A DNA stretch of 64,000 nucleotides from a virus: positions 22,249-86,248 of the IMG/VR virus record IMGVR_UViG_3300010883_024574; one strand, given 5' to 3'. The notes beneath the pieces are model-generated. The model was not told the DNA's origin and made no database searches. It worked only from the letters and a program-made list of their open reading frames with translations. Positions 61,393-64,000 of this stretch are shown here, in pieces; positions within the stretch are counted from its first letter, which is position 1, and every line of letters starts with the position of its first letter. A program made the position numbers and the translations under genes.

Positions 61393-61432
61393 GTCCTGGC
61401 TTAGTAATATAAAGCTGGGACTTTTTATTTTT
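61393..61432 (+). terminator. Intrinsic terminator
   Basis: GTCCTGGCTT and AAGCTGGGAC pair over 10 bp (two G-U pairs) with a 9-base loop, followed by TTTTTATTTTT. Confidence 0.85.
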
Positions 61433-61442
61433 AGAGGTAAAT

Positions 61443-62126
61443 ATGAGCAAAAAAGTATTAAATCATCCAGACAAAGAGGAGCTTATAAAAAAGCTTTTAG
61501 AAGGCGATTCTGTAAAAGAGGTAGAGCGCTGGCTTAAGGACAAGTATCCAAGAACCAGAAGGCTTCATGTCTCTTATATGACCTTGCAAAAGTTTAGAGG
61601 TGAACACCTAAACTTGAAGGGTGAGGTTTTAGATGACATTAAAAATAGAAGAGGAGAGATAGATAAGGAGGCCACAGAAGCTGAAGCTCGCATGATTATA
61701 AAGGCCTCCTCTTCGTACCAGCAGAAGATTGATGAAATCGCAACGTCTGAGTTAGACGTTGCAAAAAGACTCCTTGAGTTAGATAGTCTTATAAATTCTA
61801 GAATTGAATACTATTATAACTTGTTACAAGAGGGAGGCTCTCTCCGGGAGGATAAGATTTTCATTGAATATATAAACACTATGAAGACGCTGATGCAAGA
61901 CTGGAAGAAGTATATTGAGGGTGTTGCAGATAAAAAGATTGAACATAATATTAATATTAATGTAGTAAATGAACAGGCTAGAATTTTGAAAGAGGTTGTG
62001 CTAGACGTGTTGCGGGAGTTGAGCCCAAATCTTGTGCCCATTTTTGTTGATAAGTTGGACATTAAGACACGAGAATTAAACGGAGAAAGTTTAGATTATA
62101 TTAGGGGAGAAGTTATAGATGTCTAG
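61443..62126 (+). CDS. Putative terminase small subunit-like or HTH protein, 227 aa
   Basis: Residues 1 to 60 (KEELIKKLLEGDSVKEVERWLKDKYP, then HVSYMTLQKFR) look like a helix-turn-helix as in phage small terminases; the rest is long helices (residues 75 to 160 form a coiled coil) and an amphipathic end. Position before a series of probable packaging and virion genes fits. ATG with AGAGG upstream, straight after a terminator. No large terminase is in the window, so this is a tentative call. Confidence 0.45.
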   Translation: MSKKVLNHPDKEELIKKLLEGDSVKEVERWLKDKYPRTRRLHVSYMTLQKFRGEHLNLKGEVLDDIKNRRGEIDKEATEAEARMIIKASSSYQQKIDEIATSELDVAKRLLELDSLINSRIEYYYNLLQEGGSLREDKIFIEYINTMKTLMQDWKKYIEGVADKKIEHNININVVNEQARILKEVVLDVLRELSPNLVPIFVDKLDIKTRELNGESLDYIRGEVIDV

Positions 62127-62388
62127 TGAAAGCGAAATATATGAAAAGCGTCTTGCTCTAAAGGACTTAAATAGTGAAATATCTTTTAAGAACTGGTTAG
62201 TAGAGAATCTTTCCATATATAGTGAAATATCTGATGTTAAACAAATTCATGTAGAGCGCTTTTTAAAAGAGTATATTATTCCAAAATTTTCTGAGTTAAA
62301 CGGAGAAGTGGCAAACGAATGGAAGGAAGAGGTTAAGGGGATATTGGGAGTAGAAAGCTTAACAGAGTGGATAAGGCGGTCTGTGTGA
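62119..62388 (+). CDS. Hypothetical protein, 89 aa
   Basis: Not recognised. GGGGAGAAG upstream of the ATG; overlaps the preceding gene by 8 bp and the next by 4 bp. Compact helical protein (SEISFKNWLVENLS; VERFLKEYIIPKFSEL). Its place between an HTH protein and a long virion-type protein suggests a packaging or connector accessory role; no direct evidence. Confidence 0.5.
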   Translation: MSSESEIYEKRLALKDLNSEISFKNWLVENLSIYSEISDVKQIHVERFLKEYIIPKFSELNGEVANEWKEEVKGILGVESLTEWIRRSV

Positions 62389-64000
62389 GTCAAGATAAAG
62401 TAAATAATTATTTTATTAAAAAACTGGCAAGTTTGGCTATAAGCGCACGCACGCCCGAGTTTGATCAGATATCTGACAAATCTAAGGAGTTAACAATACT
62501 TGGGATTGATAGTGATGAAAAATTTAAAAAGTATTTTTTATTAAAATCAGCATCAAAAAGCTTTAAAATAAAGCTTTCCGCAGAAGAAAATATAGAATTA
62601 TTAAAGTTAAAAACAAGAAATTTAAACGATGCTTATTATAATATAATTGGAATGAAAATAGAAAAAGGAAAAATAAAAAAGGTTGCTTATCCTAATATGG
62701 GCGGATTCAGAGAAGATGTTCGGGAAGAGTTTAATATTAATAATTGGTTAAAGATTGTTCATCTTATCTATGATTCTGTTGCAAGCCAAGAAATGACAAA
62801 GGAAAGTGCTTTAGATTATTATAGTAATTTTTTAAATATAGAAGAAGATGAAGATGAAAAGTTTAAAAAATGGTTTAAATATTATAGCAATGGCGAACAT
62901 TTGAAATACAGTTCAAAAGAGGATAAAGATATGAAAAAGAAAGCTGTTTACATTAGCGATATGGGACAAGGAAATAGTCCATATTATGCCGGCGGAGGAA
63001 GTGCATATTTGGGAGAAAATACGGGTTATAATATGCCTGGAGACAGCCTTGATCAGCATCTTTTCGATCATGTGTCATCAAATGCCGATAAAGCTGTTCA
63101 TGATAAAGATGCCTTTAGTGGATGGAAGGGAAAACTTCATACTGCAATTAGGCGTATAGATAAGCTCTTGAGAACAGATCGGTATATGGATTCAGATACT
63201 TATAGGATTCTTGCAGAACATCTTATGAATCTCAGTTTGCAAGTTCAAATGTTAAAATTAAGCAATACTATGTCAGACGTAACTTACAAGACCGCGAATA
63301 GCTTTACTAAATTGGGGCACAAACAGGGGGCTGATATTTTAAAGAAAATAGCTCAAGAGGTTCCGGAACAACCTCCTTTGGAGGCTCGGCCAGACCCTAG
63401 GCTTGATGGGGAGCAGGAGCCTTTAGAAGCAGAGCCCGAGGAGACTCTTGCGGAGGAGGCCGCTCCGGCTCTTGCGGAGGAGGCCGCTCCGGCTCTTGCG
63501 GAGGAGGCCGCTCCGGCTCCAGAGGAAGAGGCTGCACGGAGCCCTAAGGATGCTATTCCAAAATCAGATGAGGTAGAACCCGTCTCTCTTGAGGATATTA
63601 CACCAATCCCCGGAGCCAGACAGGGTGAGTATGACGAGCTTGCTGGAGAGATCAAGCTTGAAGATGCCGCCACAAAGCTTGACGAGGTTGCCGGGATGCT
63701 TGCAGATAGAAGAATAATTCGCCAACTGGCCGAATTTGACATAATGTTAGACAAAATAGGCATAGCATCTATGTTTCCAGAGCTTGCAGAGTCTCAGAGT
63801 AAATTGATCGATGCATACTCATATGCTTTAACAAGGGTAACCAAGATGATGGGGCAGCTTGCCAACGCTAAGGCTTTGGTCCAAGCACAAAAAACTATTC
63901 CGGGAACGGAAGGAGTTTCTGAGCCGCAGGAAGAGACAGAAGATGAGACTCCTATTCCAGATGAGGCTCCTATTCCAGATGAGGCTCCTATTCCAGATGA
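62385..64000 (+). CDS. Large hypothetical protein, 5' part only (538 codons visible)
   Basis: GTG start at 62385 in a GTGA overlap; the frame stays open to the right edge. The N-terminus has a helical stretch YFIKKLASLAISA. Residues near 305 to 325 (FTKLGHKQGADILKKIAQ) resemble the recurring LANHLD module (the G-x-K-x2-AD-x-L-x2-I-x2-AQ half). Then an acidic Ala/Pro linker with three LAEEAAPA units, a helical domain (LDKIGIASMFPELAESQSKL) near residues 450 to 480, and an expanding DEAPIP repeat at the edge. Multi-linker architecture resembles the 6618 and 7990 products. Probably a virion protein. Confidence 0.65.
   Translation, partial: MSQDKVNNYFIKKLASLAISARTPEFDQISDKSKELTILGIDSDEKFKKYFLLKSASKSFKIKLSAEENIELLKLKTRNLNDAYYNIIGMKIEKGKIKKVAYPNMGGFREDVREEFNINNWLKIVHLIYDSVASQEMTKESALDYYSNFLNIEEDEDEKFKKWFKYYSNGEHLKYSSKEDKDMKKKAVYISDMGQGNSPYYAGGGSAYLGENTGYNMPGDSLDQHLFDHVSSNADKAVHDKDAFSGWKGKLHTAIRRIDKLLRTDRYMDSDTYRILAEHLMNLSLQVQMLKLSNTMSDVTYKTANSFTKLGHKQGADILKKIAQEVPEQPPLEARPDPRLDGEQEPLEAEPEETLAEEAAPALAEEAAPALAEEAAPAPEEEAARSPKDAIPKSDEVEPVSLEDITPIPGARQGEYDELAGEIKLEDAATKLDEVAGMLADRRIIRQLAEFDIMLDKIGIASMFPELAESQSKLIDAYSYALTRVTKMMGQLANAKALVQAQKTIPGTEGVSEPQEETEDETPIPDEAPIPDEAPIPD
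63447..63518 (+). repeat. Three perfect 24-bp repeats (LAEEAAPA)
   Basis: Units at 63447, 63471 and 63495, GC-rich against the AT-rich background. An apparent antisense frame of 136 aa here is an artefact of the repeat. Confidence 0.95.
63942..64000 (+). repeat. 18-bp repeats encoding DEAPIP, cut by the edge
   Basis: GATGAGRCTCCTATTCCA at 63942, 63960 and 63978 with a partial fourth copy at 63996. The array continues beyond the window. Confidence 0.9.

Noticed and set aside
61369-61400. Promoter at TTGACT between 60796 and 61443 genes
   Set aside because: No -10 at suitable spacing; a terminator stem occupies the region.
63353-63763. 136-aa antisense frame at the right edge
   Set aside because: Product of the GC-rich 24-bp repeat; the + frame is continuous from 62385.

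Overview
The window looks like a contiguous 64 kb piece of a large (jumbo-type) tailed bacteriophage genome. All 60 genes I can support lie on the + strand, packed in ATGA/TTGA-type overlaps with clear Shine-Dalgarno sites, and the DNA is AT-rich by eye. Long virion-type fibre proteins sit beside a phage-encoded replication, recombination and transcription set. No rRNA, tRNA, CRISPR array or insertion sequence was seen. The host cannot be named from the sequence. Both edges cut genes.

Layout. 0-10.4 kb: the last 35 codons of a first GroEL, then small unknown proteins, a 1,109-aa protein of unknown function and three proteins (5.5-10.4 kb) carrying a recurring helical module (LANHLD-x2-G type) plus low-complexity repeats. 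10.4-22.9 kb: a metabolism and proteostasis region with short adenylosuccinate synthetase, DHH phosphoesterase, IMPDH/GMP reductase-family enzyme, MoxR-type AAA+ ATPase with a metallopeptidase/VWA partner, M16 zinc peptidase, ThyX, DUF1360-type membrane protein, small heat-shock protein and KH protein. 23-31.4 kb: HU, then two very long fibres that share an N-terminal attachment domain. 31.4-38.9 kb: soluble FtsK-like translocase, stand-alone CHC2 zinc domain, SbcD and SbcC homologues, RecB-like Fe-S nuclease. 38.9-48 kb: sigma-like factor with an inserted zinc ribbon, an unknown 451-aa protein and a 2,239-aa giant of unknown function. 48-58.6 kb: DNA polymerase III alpha, small Zn-ribbon proteins, SSB-like protein, RuvC-like resolvase, a second and complete GroEL, RecA, TOPRIM primase core, sigma-4-like HTH protein. 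58.7-64 kb: probable virion or packaging proteins that again carry the LANHLD-type module.

How it fits together (inference). The phage carries its own replication core: C-family polymerase, a DnaG primase split into two genes 24 kb apart, SSB, RecA, resolvase, SbcCD and an FtsK-like motor. It has two sigma-like proteins and several small zinc-ribbon proteins that could steer host RNA polymerase. It can push purines and pyrimidines toward A and T through IMP to adenylosuccinate and dUMP to dTMP, and possibly GMP to IMP. Its protein-quality set is unusually rich: two GroELs, sHsp, MoxR/VWA and several zinc peptidases. Five intrinsic terminators, a few promoter candidates and an 18-bp intergenic motif seen three times mark transcription-unit borders.

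The items most worth a second look are the two divergent chaperonins in one phage, the recurring module with two in-frame internal start sites, the repeated 18-bp intergenic element with adjacent hairpins, the split primase, the zinc-ribbon sigma factor and the 2,239-aa protein.
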